DNA from: an uncultured Bradyrhizobium sp.
GTDB taxonomy: Bacteria; Pseudomonadota; Alphaproteobacteria; Rhizobiales; Xanthobacteraceae
Length of the DNA: 64,000 nucleotides
Assembly: GCF_936928535.1 (NCBI RefSeq)
Contig: NZ_CAKZHY010000164.1
Coordinates: forward strand, 1-64,000
Direction: 5' to 3'
Both the position numbers and the translations under genes were made by a program. The notes under the pieces are model-generated. The model was not told the origin of the DNA, ran no database searches, and worked only from the letters and a program-made list of their open reading frames with translations. Positions 45,906 to 55,786 of this stretch are shown piece by piece. Positions within the stretch are counted from its first letter, which is position 1. Each line of letters starts with the position of its first letter.

Positions 45906-46757
45906 ATGAAATCTGTCGTCGTCACCGGTGCGTCCACCGGCATTGGCTGGGCCGTTGCGAAATTGCTGATCGGGCGCGGCTATCGCGTCTTCGGCAGCGT
46001 TCGCAAGCAAGCCGATGCCGATCGCCTGACCAGCGAGTTCGGTGCTAACTTCACGCCGCTACTGTTTGACGTGACCGATGAGGTCGCCGTGCTGGCCGCC
46101 GCCCGCCAGGTGCGCGAGGCGCTGGCCGGCGAGACGCTGGCGGGCCTCGTCAACAACGCCGGCGTCGCGGTCGCCGGTCCTGTGCTCGAATTGTCGGCCG
46201 ACGATTTCCGCCGCCAGATGGACATCAACGTCATCGGGCCTGTCATCACGACGCAGGCGTTCGGGCCGCTGCTCGGCGCGGATCCCTCGCTGAAGGGGCC
46301 GAAGGGGCGGATCGTGATGATCAGCTCGGTCGCGGGTAAGAACGGCAATCCGCTGTCGGCGCCTTATTGCGCCTCCAAGCACGCGATCGAGGGCCTGTCG
46401 GAAAGCCTGCGCCGCGAGCTGATGCTGTTCGGCATCGATGTCATCGTCGTCGCCCCCGGTGCGGTGAAGACACCGATCTGGGGCAAGGCCGAGCAGACCG
46501 ATCTCTCGGTCTACCAGAACTCGCCCTATTTGCCGGCCCTCAAGAAGGTCATGGCCTTCATGATGGAGCTCGGCGCCAATGGCCTGCCGGCCGAGCGCAT
46601 CGCCGAGATCGTGTTCGAGGCGCTGACCGCGGCAAGCCCCAGGGTGCGCTACCAGATCACGCCTGACCCGCTACGCCATCTGATCGGCGCTGTGTTGCCG
46701 AAACGGACGTTCGACCGCATCATCGCCAAGCGGCTCGGATTGTTGCCGCAGAGCTGA
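45906..46757 (+). CDS. SDR family oxidoreductase
   Basis: The 283-residue protein is an SDR of the short/classical type with an extended C-terminus. Motifs: TGASTGIGWAVAKLLIGRGY, LVNNAGVAVAGPV, the ISSVAGKNGNPLSAPYCASK catalytic region with Ser, Tyr and Lys, and PGAVKTPIWGKAEQ. Arg/Lys after strand 2 (GSVRKQADAD) favours NADP(H). The C-terminal 60 residues (TPDPLRHLIGAVLPKRTFDR) resemble retinol-dehydrogenase-like SDRs. The start MKSVVVTGAS suits the ribosome binding site; an ATG six bases earlier is possible. The substrate is unknown. Confidence 0.9.
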   Translation: MKSVVVTGASTGIGWAVAKLLIGRGYRVFGSVRKQADADRLTSEFGANFTPLLFDVTDEVAVLAAARQVREALAGETLAGLVNNAGVAVAGPVLELSADDFRRQMDINVIGPVITTQAFGPLLGADPSLKGPKGRIVMISSVAGKNGNPLSAPYCASKHAIEGLSESLRRELMLFGIDVIVVAPGAVKTPIWGKAEQTDLSVYQNSPYLPALKKVMAFMMELGANGLPAERIAEIVFEALTAASPRVRYQITPDPLRHLIGAVLPKRTFDRIIAKRLGLLPQS

Positions 46758-46764
46758 TCGACGC

Positions 46765-47385
46765 TCAGCTCGCTTCGGCCGTCCGTCCTCGTGGGTGGGC
46801 GGCCATCGCGATCATGCGGAGCGCCATCACGACCAGGAGCGGAATGAGGAATGCCGCGTAGAGCGGCATGGCCGGCACGCGCTTGCCGAACGACACCATG
46901 AACTGGAACCAGAGATAGTAGCCGCCGATGAGGTGCAGCGTGCGCCAGGCGCGCGGTCCGATCAGCGCGGCCGTGCGGTCGAACGAGGTCGCGCTCATGG
47001 CGATGATCGCGGCATAGCCGATGCCGCCGAAGATGTAGGAGGCCACCGAGGTGGCGTCCGCGAATCCTGCCGGATCCATCCTGGCGAAAACGACGATCGC
47101 CATCGCATGGATGGCGTGGGAGACGGCAAAGCTAAGGCCTAGATAGCGGCGGTTGCGGCGTTGCCACCGCGTCCAGGCGTTGGGCCAGAGCCGGGCCAGC
47201 GCTGCGGCACTGAAGGCCAGACAGAACAACAGCAGCGAGCTGCGCGCCGTGAAACGGATCACCATGCGGACGCCCTCGACCTCGAACTGTCGCATCGAGG
47301 CGATCCAAAGGCTCAAGACGATCAGGCTCAGCGTGAGCACGGCGAGCAGCCGCCAGCCTTCGAACCAGGTGTGACGTTGCGACAT
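46765..47385 (-). CDS. Ferric-reductase-like (YedZ/MsrQ type) membrane protein
   Basis: The 206-residue protein has about six helices, with His residues placed as in b-type heme-binding ferric reductase domains (SFAVSHAIHAMAIVVFARMD, RTLHLIGGYYLWFQFMVSFG). No flavin or NAD domain is attached. The start MSQRHTWFEG has a ggaga site at the right distance; an ATG 15 bases upstream is less likely. It is divergent from a TetR gene, with two palindromic operator-like sites between them, so it is probably repressed by that regulator. Confidence 0.75.
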   Translation of the reverse strand: MSQRHTWFEGWRLLAVLTLSLIVLSLWIASMRQFEVEGVRMVIRFTARSSLLLFCLAFSAAALARLWPNAWTRWQRRNRRYLGLSFAVSHAIHAMAIVVFARMDPAGFADATSVASYIFGGIGYAAIIAMSATSFDRTAALIGPRAWRTLHLIGGYYLWFQFMVSFGKRVPAMPLYAAFLIPLLVVMALRMIAMAAHPRGRTAEAS

Positions 47386-47405
47386 CGTGGTGGTCTCCAT
47401 CCGTT

Positions 47406-47424
47406 ATGTAATCATCGATTACAT
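47406..47424. promoter_or_regulatory. Palindromic operator 1 between the membrane-protein gene and tetR-like gene
   Basis: ATGTAATC-ATC-GATTACAT is a perfect 8+3+8 palindrome located 21 bases before the ferric-reductase-like start. TetR proteins bind sites of this size. Confidence 0.7.
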
Positions 47425-47449
47425 TTCGGGCTAGCGCGATCGTCAATGG

Positions 47450-47466
47450 TGTAATCGATGCTTACA
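47450..47466. promoter_or_regulatory. Palindromic operator 2 of the TetR-type regulator
   Basis: TGTAATC-GAT-GCTTACA repeats the core of operator 1 with one mismatch between the arms. Its centre is 43 bases from the first and it lies 29 bases before the regulator start, fitting autorepression. Confidence 0.65.
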
Positions 47467-47495
47467 TTCACGTTCGAGTGATGCTAGAAGGCGCC

Positions 47496-48152
47496 ATGCC
47501 TGTCCGCCAAAAAAACTCAAAGCCCAGCGCCCGTCGCCGGACTCCCGAAGCCCGGCCCTATCACCATGGTGACCTGCGCCGCGTGCTGATAGATGCTGCG
47601 TTGCAACTGGCGGCCGAGGGGGCCGAGGTCTCGGTGCGCGAGGCCGCGCGCCGCGCCGCGGTGTCGCCGGCGGCGCCATTCCGGCACTTTCCCAACCGCG
47701 ACGCCTTGATGGCGGCGGTGGCTGAGGAGGCGCAGCGGCGCTTCCGCGTCGAGATCGAGGCTGCGCTGGCGGAAGCAGCCTCCGCCGACCCGCTGGCGCG
47801 ATTCCGCGCCTTCGGCGTCGCCTATGTGCGCTGGGCGATGCACAACCCCGCGCATTTCGAGATCATCTCCACGGGACGCTATTTCGCGTATGACAGCTCG
47901 GCCGAATTGACCCGCGACAATGCCGAGCTCGTCGCATTGACCGAACGGATGCTGGCTGAAGCGGCCTCGCAGGGCCTGCTGCGGTCGGCGGATCTGAAAC
48001 GTATCCTGATTGCCGGCCGCGCTCTGATCTACGGCTTTGCCCGTATGAATCTCGACGGCCATTTCCCGCGCTGGGGCGTGGAGGAGGGGCAGATCGAGCG
48101 GATGGCGGAGGAGGTAATCGATCTGTTCATTGCCGGGATCGCCAAGGGGTAG
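47496..48152 (+). CDS. TetR family transcriptional regulator
   Basis: The 218-residue protein has the TetR helix-turn-helix at about 20-65 (YHHGDLRRVLIDAALQLAAE, VREAARRAAVSPAAPFRHFP). A helical ligand domain of the TetR_C/WHG type follows (YVRWAMHNPAHFEIISTGRY). The start MPVRQKNSK has an agaagg site. A basic N-terminal arm may contact DNA. Two palindromes in the divergent region suggest that it represses itself and the ferric-reductase-like gene; the ligand is unknown. Confidence 0.92.
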   Translation: MPVRQKNSKPSARRRTPEARPYHHGDLRRVLIDAALQLAAEGAEVSVREAARRAAVSPAAPFRHFPNRDALMAAVAEEAQRRFRVEIEAALAEAASADPLARFRAFGVAYVRWAMHNPAHFEIISTGRYFAYDSSAELTRDNAELVALTERMLAEAASQGLLRSADLKRILIAGRALIYGFARMNLDGHFPRWGVEEGQIERMAEEVIDLFIAGIAKG

Positions 48153-48262
48153 GCGCCTCGACGGTCCAGCTGCTGCTCAAATTGGCGTTGGCGGGTGACG
48201 CGGCGCCGCATACACTGCCGTGCATATTTTTCTCGTTTCCGACATTATGATGCTTGCCAAAG

Positions 48263-49240
48263 ATGGATCGACGCACATTTTTTCTGGCGGCCGGCACCTT
48301 GCCGATCTGGACGAACCCGGCCCTCGCTCAATCGACGCGGCCGACGATCGGCTTCCTCGCCAGCGGTTCGCCAGAGACCTTTGTCACGGTGGTGACCGGC
48401 TTCGAGGAAGGGCTCAAAGCCGCCGGGCTGGTTGCGGGCAGTAACGTCGTCATCGAATATCGCTGGGCTGAGGGGCAGTTCAAGCGGTTGCCCGAACTGG
48501 CGGCCGAACTGGTCCAGAAGCAGGTCGACGTGATCGTCACCATGGGTGGCAACGTGGCCGTGCTTGCGGCCAAGCGAGCGACATCCGTTATTCCCATCGT
48601 CTTTCTCACAGGGGACGATCCCGTCTCCACGGGCTTGGTCGAAAGCCTGAACCGGCCTGGTGGTAACGTCACTGGTGTGACCTGGCTCGCCGGAGAGCTT
48701 GGGGCCAAAAATCTCGAGCTGGTCAGCGAGTTGGTCCCGGCCGCGACCACGATCGGCGTCTTGGTGAACCCGAACCGGCCGACCGCAACTGCCCAGCTCG
48801 AAAGCGCAAAGGAGGCGGCCAAAGCCATTGGAAAGAGCCTGCTCGTGCTCAAGGTCAGTCAAAAGGACGATATCGACAAGGCCTTTGCCGACATCGCGCA
48901 GGCCCGCGTCGAGGCGCTGTTCGTGACAGTTGATCCAGTCTTCATCGTAAATCGCGTCCAGATCATCGAAGCCTCGGCGAAACAGCGGGTGCCGACCCTG
49001 TACTTCCAGCGCGAATTCGTCGATCTCGGCGGCCTCGTGAGCTACGGGGCCAGCGCGCACGACGCCTCGCGTCTCGTCGGCGGCTATGCGGCGCGGATCC
49101 TGAAGGGGGCCAAGCCGGTCGATCTTCCCATTCAGCGTTCGACCAAGATCGAGACGATCGTCAATTTGAAGACCGCCCGATCGCTGGGCATGACGATTCC
49201 GCCAAACCTGCTCGCCCGGGCCGACGAGGTGATCGAGTAG
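48263..49240 (+). CDS. ABC transporter substrate-binding protein (TrpX/ABC_sub_bind type)
   Basis: The 325-residue protein begins MDRRTFFLAAGTLPIWTNPA, a possible Tat or Sec signal with twin Arg. The type I periplasmic-binding fold follows (TIGFLASGSPETFVTVVTGF, EYRWAEGQFKRLPELAAELV, VSTGLVESLNRPGGNVTGVT). Such proteins occur in large numbers in Bradyrhizobium, often without transporter genes, as here. The ligand cannot be deduced; some relatives bind aromatic amino acids. An in-frame TTG three codons earlier is possible. Confidence 0.85.
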   Translation: MDRRTFFLAAGTLPIWTNPALAQSTRPTIGFLASGSPETFVTVVTGFEEGLKAAGLVAGSNVVIEYRWAEGQFKRLPELAAELVQKQVDVIVTMGGNVAVLAAKRATSVIPIVFLTGDDPVSTGLVESLNRPGGNVTGVTWLAGELGAKNLELVSELVPAATTIGVLVNPNRPTATAQLESAKEAAKAIGKSLLVLKVSQKDDIDKAFADIAQARVEALFVTVDPVFIVNRVQIIEASAKQRVPTLYFQREFVDLGGLVSYGASAHDASRLVGGYAARILKGAKPVDLPIQRSTKIETIVNLKTARSLGMTIPPNLLARADEVIE

Positions 49241-49472
49241 CTGGTCGCGTTTCGCGGTCGCCTCGGGCTGGGGATGGGCATTGCGGTGCGGCCTTTCGCC
49301 GTCCGCTAACATTAAGCGAAGGTTGCATCGCCACGCGCGTTGCCTGTCCGTGACCGTTCCGTTACAGTTTTGTGACACGGTGCAGCCGGCTGCGCCGGAC
49401 GCCCTGGCGGTCTTGAGGCCGGCCAACCGGCTTCGCGTTCCCGCGCCGGACTTAAAGTTCAGCGTGTCGTCG

Positions 49473-51185
49473 ATGGCGTCCGCGCCCAATTCTGGTCCTT
49501 CTGCCACCACCGCCGTTCTGGCGAGCGTTGCCGCGCTCGGCATCTGGCGGCTGCTTGCGGTGGTCGCGCCGCATGTCGCTGCACTTGCATTGATGTACCA
49601 GACCGAGACCGATTTCGGCTCGCGTTTGTCCTTCCTGCTCGCCTGGGGCATTCTCAACTTTTTCTGGATCACGCTGTTGCGCCGGCCGGCGCTGTCGGGC
49701 GCATTGTCGCTTACTATGGTCGTGGTGCTGGTGCTGCTGTCCCAGCTGAAGCACGACGTCGTGCAGATGACGGTCAACTTCATCGACCTGATGATGATCG
49801 ATCGCGACACGGTCGCGTTCCTGTTCACAATCTTCCCGAATTTGCGTTGGTCGGTGATCGGGGCCGGCCTTGTCACGCTGCCGTTGATGTACGCGCTGTG
49901 GTGGCTCGATCCGTTCCGTATCCGCCGCCTTCCGGCGCTCGCCTGCAAGCTCGCCTGTCTCGCCGCCCTGGTCTTCTATTCCGTCTATCATCCCGACGAA
50001 GCCTGGCGCGGCTATTACGACGACGGTTATCTTTCAAAGTTCTTCCGCTCCGGCGTCACTGCGGTCTCGGATTTCGTCCAGTACGGCTTCATGGAGTCGG
50101 CCGCCGCGACCAATGAACGCCTCAACATGCCGCTGATCGACGCCTGCCACCCGGCCGGCCGCCGGCCGAACATCATCATGATCCATGATGAATCGAGCTT
50201 CGACATCCGCGCCGCGCAGGGCATCAAGGTGCCGCCGGGCTATGGCAGCCACTTCAAGTCCTGGGACGGCAAGGAGCGCACCTTCCTGGCTGAAAGCAAT
50301 GGCGGGCCGAGCTGGTTCACCGAATACAACGTGCTTGCAGGTCTGTCCTCGCGCTCGTTCGGCCGCTTTGCCTATTTCGTGACTCGCATCGCGTCGGGCC
50401 GCGTCGAGCGTGGCCTGCCGCTGGCGCTGCGCCGTTGCGGCTACGACACCATGTCGCTCTATCCTGCCTACGGCGGCTTCATGGGCGCGCGCAGCTTCCA
50501 GATGACGACCGGCGTCGAGCGCTTCCTCGACTCGCATGATCTCGGCGCGAAAGACGTCGAGCCCGACAGCTTCTTCTACGACAAGGCACTGCGGCTGATG
50601 GGCGACCGCACGCCGAACAAGCCGCTGTTCACCTTCATCTATCTCGGCGCCAACCATTTCCCCTGGGAGACGCGCTTCCGGCCCGACCTGCTGCCGAACT
50701 GGCGCGCGCCCGGCAACGTGCGGTCCATCGACGAATATCTGCGCCGCCAGGCGATGAGTGCCGAGCAATACAAAACCTTCGTCGCGGGCTTGAAGAAGAA
50801 TTTTCCGGGCGAGCCGTTCCTGATCGTGCGCTACGGCGATCACCAGCCGGAGTTCGCCCCTGCTATCCTCGAGCCCGGGCTCGACGAAGGTGCGATCGGC
50901 AAGAAGCTCGACGCCTATGATCCGCGTCTCTACGCGACTTATTACGCGATCGACGCCGTCAATTTCGAGCCGGTGAAGAGCGACGCCGTGATGGACACGA
51001 TCGACGGTCCCTATCTACCGCTGGTGATCCAGGAAGCTGCCGGTATCCCGCTCGACCCGTCCTTCGTCGAGCAGAGGAACATCATGTTGCGCTGCAAGGG
51101 CATGTTCTACGGTTGCGATGACGGCGCCGAGGCGCGCCGCTTCAATCGCCTGCTGATTGACGCCGGTATGATTAGGGGGCTGTAG
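49473..51185 (+). CDS. LTA-synthase-like sulfatase / alkaline phosphatase superfamily membrane protein
   Basis: The 570-residue protein has about five N-terminal membrane helices up to residue 180, then a periplasmic catalytic domain of the sulfatase family: PNIIMIHDESSFDIR with the metal Asp/Glu near residue 235, FLAESNGGPSWFTEYNVLAG with the likely nucleophile in a Gly-Pro-Ser/Thr context, and IVRYGDHQPEF with the metal DH pair. Relatives transfer phosphoglycerol or phosphoethanolamine to envelope lipids or glycans. The next gene is lpxO, so lipid A or glycan decoration is likely. The start is the ATG at 49473; GTG 49464 is possible. Confidence 0.85.
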   Translation: MASAPNSGPSATTAVLASVAALGIWRLLAVVAPHVAALALMYQTETDFGSRLSFLLAWGILNFFWITLLRRPALSGALSLTMVVVLVLLSQLKHDVVQMTVNFIDLMMIDRDTVAFLFTIFPNLRWSVIGAGLVTLPLMYALWWLDPFRIRRLPALACKLACLAALVFYSVYHPDEAWRGYYDDGYLSKFFRSGVTAVSDFVQYGFMESAAATNERLNMPLIDACHPAGRRPNIIMIHDESSFDIRAAQGIKVPPGYGSHFKSWDGKERTFLAESNGGPSWFTEYNVLAGLSSRSFGRFAYFVTRIASGRVERGLPLALRRCGYDTMSLYPAYGGFMGARSFQMTTGVERFLDSHDLGAKDVEPDSFFYDKALRLMGDRTPNKPLFTFIYLGANHFPWETRFRPDLLPNWRAPGNVRSIDEYLRRQAMSAEQYKTFVAGLKKNFPGEPFLIVRYGDHQPEFAPAILEPGLDEGAIGKKLDAYDPRLYATYYAIDAVNFEPVKSDAVMDTIDGPYLPLVIQEAAGIPLDPSFVEQRNIMLRCKGMFYGCDDGAEARRFNRLLIDAGMIRGL

Positions 51186-51305
51186 CGTCGCAGCAACGGT
51201 TCCTGCTCAAGCGCGAGTCGCCGTCTTGAACGTGGTTGCATATTTCTGCTACGTTCCTCGCTGGTCGTTTTTTTGCAAGATCTTCGATTTTTTGCGGGAT
51301 CTTTC

Positions 51306-52238
51306 ATGGTATTACGTCTTCTTTCGCCGCAATTCCTCTTGCTCTGGGCCTTCATCGGCTCGACGCTCGCCGTGCATTTCCGCGGCAAGGTGCGACTCGG
51401 TTTCTGGCGGCAGTTCACCGATCATTCGACACTGATGGCGCCGTACAACGTGCTCATGTATATGTTCTCGGCGGTGCCGAACCGGCCGATCATCGAGGAG
51501 ACATCGTTCCCCGAGATGAAGGTGCTCCGCGACAATTGGCAGACTATCCGCGAGGAGGCGCTCCTTCTGTTCGCGCAAGGCCAGATCAAGGCCGCTGACA
51601 AATACAACGATTGGGGCTTCAACTCCTTCTTCCGTACCGGCTGGAAGCGCTTCTATCTGAAATGGTACGATGAGCCGCTGCCTTCAGCGCTCGCCAACTG
51701 CCCCAGGACCGTCGCGCTGTTGAGCTCGATCCCGAATATCAAGGGCGCGATGTTCACCAACCTGCCGCCGGGCGGACGCTTGGTGCAGCATCGCGATCCC
51801 TTTGCCGGCTCGATCCGCTACCACCTCGGCCTGCAGGTGCCGACATCGCCCGGCGAGTGCCGCATCTTCATCGACGGCGATCCCCATACCTGGCACGACG
51901 GCGAGGCCCTGCTGTTCGACGAGACCTATCTGCACTACGCTGAGAATACCACCAGCGACGACCGGCTGATTTTATTTTGCGACATCGAGCGTCCGCTGAC
52001 GAGCAAGGCGATGACTTCAGTCAACCGCTGGTTCTCCGATCACATCATCCGGGAAAGCGCGACCCAGAACGTCGAGGGTGAACGCGTCGGCTGGATCAAC
52101 CGCATCTTCGCCTACGCCTATCAGGTGCGGCTGTTCGGCAAGCGGATGAAGGCCTGGAACAGGCGTGTATACTACACGGTGAAGTTCGCCTTGATCGGCG
52201 GCATCATCGCGGCCTTTCTGGCGACGGCGTTTGCGTAA
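51306..52238 (+). CDS. lpxO: Lipid A hydroxylase LpxO-like (aspartyl/asparaginyl beta-hydroxylase family)
   Basis: The 310-residue Fe(II)/2-oxoglutarate dioxygenase is very close in layout to Salmonella LpxO, which hydroxylates a secondary acyl chain of lipid A. Seen: an N-terminal membrane helix, VRLGFWRQFTDHSTLMAPYN, DKYNDWGFNSFFRTGWKRFY, the iron motif LVQHRDPFAGSIRYHLGL with first His and Asp, and the distal His in FDETYLHYAENTTSDDRLIL. A C-terminal membrane helix is present too (FALIGGIIAAFLATAF). It lies 120 bases after the sulfatase-like gene, supporting an envelope-lipid role. Confidence 0.9.
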   Translation: MVLRLLSPQFLLLWAFIGSTLAVHFRGKVRLGFWRQFTDHSTLMAPYNVLMYMFSAVPNRPIIEETSFPEMKVLRDNWQTIREEALLLFAQGQIKAADKYNDWGFNSFFRTGWKRFYLKWYDEPLPSALANCPRTVALLSSIPNIKGAMFTNLPPGGRLVQHRDPFAGSIRYHLGLQVPTSPGECRIFIDGDPHTWHDGEALLFDETYLHYAENTTSDDRLILFCDIERPLTSKAMTSVNRWFSDHIIRESATQNVEGERVGWINRIFAYAYQVRLFGKRMKAWNRRVYYTVKFALIGGIIAAFLATAFA

Positions 52239-52457
52239 AGTATCGTATTACGGTGTTGTAATCTTTCGAACGCGGACGCCGTTTTCAAACTAAAGTCTGA
52301 GCCGAACAAGGCCGAAATCACCGACTTGTAATTGGCAGGCCGCTCCGCTTCCCAAACTTCGTCACGATTTCTTCCATCATCCGCCAAGCGGCCGCCGTCG
52401 TCTTTCAGGCGGAGGGTCGTCCATCTCTGGTCCGTTTTCCTTGCAGGAGTATCGTCC

Positions 52458-53624
52458 ATGCGAGCGCTCGATGCTGCGCGTCTTGCCTTTGCCCTCATGT
52501 TGCTCGGCCCGCCCGCTTATGCGGCCGAACCGGCGCACGACATCAAGGGCCTCTACCTCATGACCGACTATCCGGCGGTCACGGTGCGGCCGGGGACTAC
52601 GACCAATGTGTCGCTGCGGTTGCAGGATTACGGTCTCGCGCCGGAGCGCTATCAGCTTTCGGTCGCCGGCGTGCCGAGCGGCTGGACCGCGACATTGCTG
52701 GGCGGCGGCCAGCCGGTTGGTGCCGCGATGCCGGCGCCCGATGGCAGTGTCGCGCTCCAGCTTCGGCTCGACATCCCCGCCACCAGCGATCTCAGCGCAC
52801 ATACGCTCACGGTCAAGGCCGAGGGGCAGGGCACCAACGCCGAACTTCCCATCGCCGTGTCGCTGGCCAAGGAGCTGCCCGCCAAGCTCAGCTTGAAGTC
52901 CAGCCTGCCGTCGCTGCGGGGCAGTCCGAAATCGAATTTCGACTATACGCTCTCGATCAAGAACGATTCGGGCCGCAACGTTGTCGCCAGCTTCGCCGCC
53001 GACGCGCCTGCCAATTTCGAAACCTCGTTCACCGAGGCCTACGGCACGCAGGAGCTGTCTTCGATCCCGATCGATGCCGGCCAGTCCAAGGACATCAAGC
53101 TGAAGGTGCGGCCGCCCAGCTCGACCTCAGCCGGCCATTTTCCGGTGAAGGTGACGGTGAAGGCGGGCGACGCTTCAGCCTCGACCGAGCTTGCGCTCGA
53201 CGTGGTCGGCGAGCCGCAGCTCCAGATCTCCGGCCGCGATGGCCTGTTGAGCGCGCGTGCCGTCGCGGGCAAGCAGAGCTCGATCCCGATCGTCGTGAGC
53301 AACAGCGGGACGGCGCCGGCCGAGAATATCAGCCTCGCCGGCACGGCGCCGAACGGTTGGAAAGTGACGTTCGAGCCCGCGACGATCGATCGTCTCGTGC
53401 CCGGCAAGGACAGCGAGGTCCAGGCGCTGCTCACGCCCAGCGACAAGTCGCTGGCCGGCGATTATCAGGCCAATATCCGCGCCACGTCCAAGGGTGAAAC
53501 CGCCTCGAGCCAGTTACGCATCACGGTCGCTACCTCGACCGTATGGGGCGTGGCCGGCGCCGGCGTCATCGGTGTCGCGCTGCTGTTGATGCTCGGGGCC
53601 GTTGCGAGGTTCGGACGGCGATGA
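52458..53624 (+). CDS. Secreted/anchored NEW3 domain protein of an ABC system
   Basis: The 388-residue protein has a signal peptide ([16 protein letters not shown]) and about three Ig-like NEW3 (NPCBM-associated) repeats, for example [40 protein letters not shown] and [20 protein letters not shown]. One C-terminal membrane helix follows ([20 protein letters not shown]). It is anchored in the inner membrane with a large periplasmic part. The ABC ATPase gene overlaps its 3' end by four bases, so it is probably the extracytoplasmic subunit of that transporter. Confidence 0.85.
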   Translation: MRALDAARLAFALMLLGPPAYAAEPAHDIKGLYLMTDYPAVTVRPGTTTNVSLRLQDYGLAPERYQLSVAGVPSGWTATLLGGGQPVGAAMPAPDGSVALQLRLDIPATSDLSAHTLTVKAEGQGTNAELPIAVSLAKELPAKLSLKSSLPSLRGSPKSNFDYTLSIKNDSGRNVVASFAADAPANFETSFTEAYGTQELSSIPIDAGQSKDIKLKVRPPSSTSAGHFPVKVTVKAGDASASTELALDVVGEPQLQISGRDGLLSARAVAGKQSSIPIVVSNSGTAPAENISLAGTAPNGWKVTFEPATIDRLVPGKDSEVQALLTPSDKSLAGDYQANIRATSKGETASSQLRITVATSTVWGVAGAGVIGVALLLMLGAVARFGRR

Positions 53625-54598
53625 ACGAGCAGCAGAGCACGACCACGACTCCTCCCGTCATCCACGCACGCGGCCTGACCAGGCGCTACGGTGACACGGC
53701 CGTCGTTGACGGCATCGACCTCGACATCATCAGGGGCGAAGTGTTCGGCTTGCTCGGCCCGAACGGCGCCGGCAAGACCACGACCATCCTGATGATGCTC
53801 GGCCTCACCGAGATCTCATCGGGTGAGATCAGCGTGCTCGGCTTCAATCCGGCGCGCGAGCCGCTCAAGGTCAAACGTCGCGTCGGCTATCTGCCGGATG
53901 CCGTGGGCTTCTATGACCAGCTCACGGCGACGGAGAACCTCGCCTACACCGGCAAGCTGATGGGGCTCCCTCGCGCGGAGCGTGCGGGCAGGATCGAACA
54001 GGCGCTGAGGCGCGTCGGCCTGATCGACGTCGCGTCGAAGCGGGTCGCGACCTTCTCCCGCGGCATGCGGCAACGGCTGGGCCTTGCCGAGATCATCATG
54101 AAGCGCGCCGAGATCGCGATCCTGGACGAGCCGACATCGGGTCTCGATCCGCAGGCAACTCAGGAGTTTCTCGGGTTGATCGGCGAGCTCAAGGCTGAAG
54201 GCATCACGGTGCTGCTGTCGTCCCATATGCTCGATCAGGTTCAGCGCATCTGCGATCGCGTCGCGTTGTTCAAGGCCGGTCATATCGTGCTGATGGGGGC
54301 GGTGCCGGAGCTTGCGGTCAAGGTGCTGGGCGCCGGCTTTGTCGTGGAAGTCGAGGCCGAAGGTCCCGGGATCGCCAGGCGCCTCGCCATGATTCCCGGC
54401 GTCACCCAGGTCGAGACGCTCTCGGCCGATCGCTTCCGAATGACTGCGGAGCGTGACGTGCGACCTGATGCGGCGCGCGCAGTGGTCGCGGTTGACGGTT
54501 CCTTGCGCAGGCTGTCCGTCGACGAGCCGAGCCTGGACACGATCTACGCGCGCTACTTCCAGGACCACTCTGCGGGAGGCGTTCGTCATGCGGCGTGA
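53621..54598 (+). CDS. ABC transporter ATP-binding protein (export type)
   Basis: The 325-residue protein has Walker [13 protein letters not shown]-loop region [20 protein letters not shown], signature [20 protein letters not shown], Walker [14 protein letters not shown] and the H-loop [11 protein letters not shown]-terminal 80-residue domain ([20 protein letters not shown]) is usual for NosF/ABC-2-type ATPases. It overlaps the NEW3 gene upstream and the permease gene downstream (11 bases), so all three are cotranscribed. The exported substrate is unknown; the closest arrangement is the copper/nitrous-oxide-type NosDFY exporters, but nos genes are absent here. Confidence 0.92.
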   Translation: MNEQQSTTTTPPVIHARGLTRRYGDTAVVDGIDLDIIRGEVFGLLGPNGAGKTTTILMMLGLTEISSGEISVLGFNPAREPLKVKRRVGYLPDAVGFYDQLTATENLAYTGKLMGLPRAERAGRIEQALRRVGLIDVASKRVATFSRGMRQRLGLAEIIMKRAEIAILDEPTSGLDPQATQEFLGLIGELKAEGITVLLSSHMLDQVQRICDRVALFKAGHIVLMGAVPELAVKVLGAGFVVEVEAEGPGIARRLAMIPGVTQVETLSADRFRMTAERDVRPDAARAVVAVDGSLRRLSVDEPSLDTIYARYFQDHSAGGVRHAA

Positions 54599-55550
54599 GG
54601 GATCACCTTTCCAGGGAATGTCGACCGTCTTCGTCAAGGAGCTCGCCGACCATATCTCCAGCGTCCGGATGTTGATGCTGGAGCTCCTGATCGTCTTCAC
54701 GGCACTTGCGGCCCTGTACGAAGCCATCAACAGCCTCAGGCAAAACACCGCCGAGGATCCGTTCCTGCTGCTGCGACTGTTCACGATCGACCAGGCGCCG
54801 TTGCCGTCCTTCGTCGCAATCCTCGGCTTCCTCATTCCGCTGATGGCGATTGGACTGGGCTTCGACGCGGTCAATGGCGAGCACAACAGGCGAACCTTGT
54901 CGCGTATCCTGGCGCAGCCGATTTATCGAGATGCCTTGTTGATGGGGAAATTCCTTGCGGCGCTCGCCACCATCGGAATCAGCCTTGCTGCCTTGTGGTT
55001 GCTGGTGATCGGCCTCGGCCTGATCTTTCTCGGCGTGCCGCCCGGCAGCGAGGAGGTCGCGCGATCGCTCGTGTTCCTGGCCGTGGCGATCTTCTACGCG
55101 GGTGTCTGGCTATCGCTGGCGATGCTGCTGTCCACGGTGTTCCGGTCGGCTGCGACCGCCGCCCTGGTCTCGCTGGGCATCTGGCTGTTCCTGACGGTGC
55201 TCTGGCCGATGCTGGCGCCGGCCCTGGCACAGGCGGTCGCACCGGCCGATCCGCGTTATGCGCTGCTTGGCCTGAACGATCCGGCGACTGCAGTGTGGAC
55301 GCAGGAGCTGTTGCGGCTATCGCCGAACGACCTGTTTGAAGAGGCGATGCTTGCGGTGCTGTCGCCGACGACCCGCGCGCTTGGCCCTGTCTTCCTCGAT
55401 CAGCTCCGTGGCGCCGTTATGGGCGCGCCGCTGCCATTCGGCGAAAGCGTCATGCTCGCATGGCCGCAGACAGTCGGCCTCGTCGCCGGCACCATTGTAC
55501 TGTTTGCATTCAGCTATGTGCTGTTTCAGCGGCAGGAAGTGAGGGCATGA
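54588..55550 (+). CDS. ABC-2 type permease
   Basis: The 320-residue protein starts [20 protein letters not shown] with the typical cytoplasmic amphipathic [12 protein letters not shown]. Six membrane segments follow ([78 protein letters not shown] and others). The conserved [20 protein letters not shown] is the ABC-2 coupling region. The 5' end overlaps the ATPase gene. The long periplasmic loop near 240-280 is a family feature. Confidence 0.92.
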   Translation: MRREGSPFQGMSTVFVKELADHISSVRMLMLELLIVFTALAALYEAINSLRQNTAEDPFLLLRLFTIDQAPLPSFVAILGFLIPLMAIGLGFDAVNGEHNRRTLSRILAQPIYRDALLMGKFLAALATIGISLAALWLLVIGLGLIFLGVPPGSEEVARSLVFLAVAIFYAGVWLSLAMLLSTVFRSAATAALVSLGIWLFLTVLWPMLAPALAQAVAPADPRYALLGLNDPATAVWTQELLRLSPNDLFEEAMLAVLSPTTRALGPVFLDQLRGAVMGAPLPFGESVMLAWPQTVGLVAGTIVLFAFSYVLFQRQEVRA

Positions 55551-55591
55551 GCTGATTGTGTTTTGCCCTCTCGTCCTCCAGAGATGGGCAC

Positions 55592-55628
55592 GAGGGGGTG
55601 GCTGGACGTCCCCAGCAGCCACCCCCTC
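55592..55628 (+). terminator. Strong hairpin after the ABC exporter operon
   Basis: GAGGGGGTGGCTG pairs perfectly with CAGCCACCCCCTC (13 bp) around an 11-base loop. There is no T run, so it may be a Rho-aided or mRNA-stabilising element rather than a classical terminator. Confidence 0.45.
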
Positions 55629-55786
55629 AACTCCGCTTGTCGCCGCGCAGCCCTGTCGCGAAGCATTTTCGTCACTACATTTCATCGACACCTTCCTCGT
55701 GTCATCCCCCGAACGAGGGACGCGGCGAAAGACGAGGCCGGCTAATCGGGGACACCAGACAAGCCGAAAACGACAGGAGAACTCAC

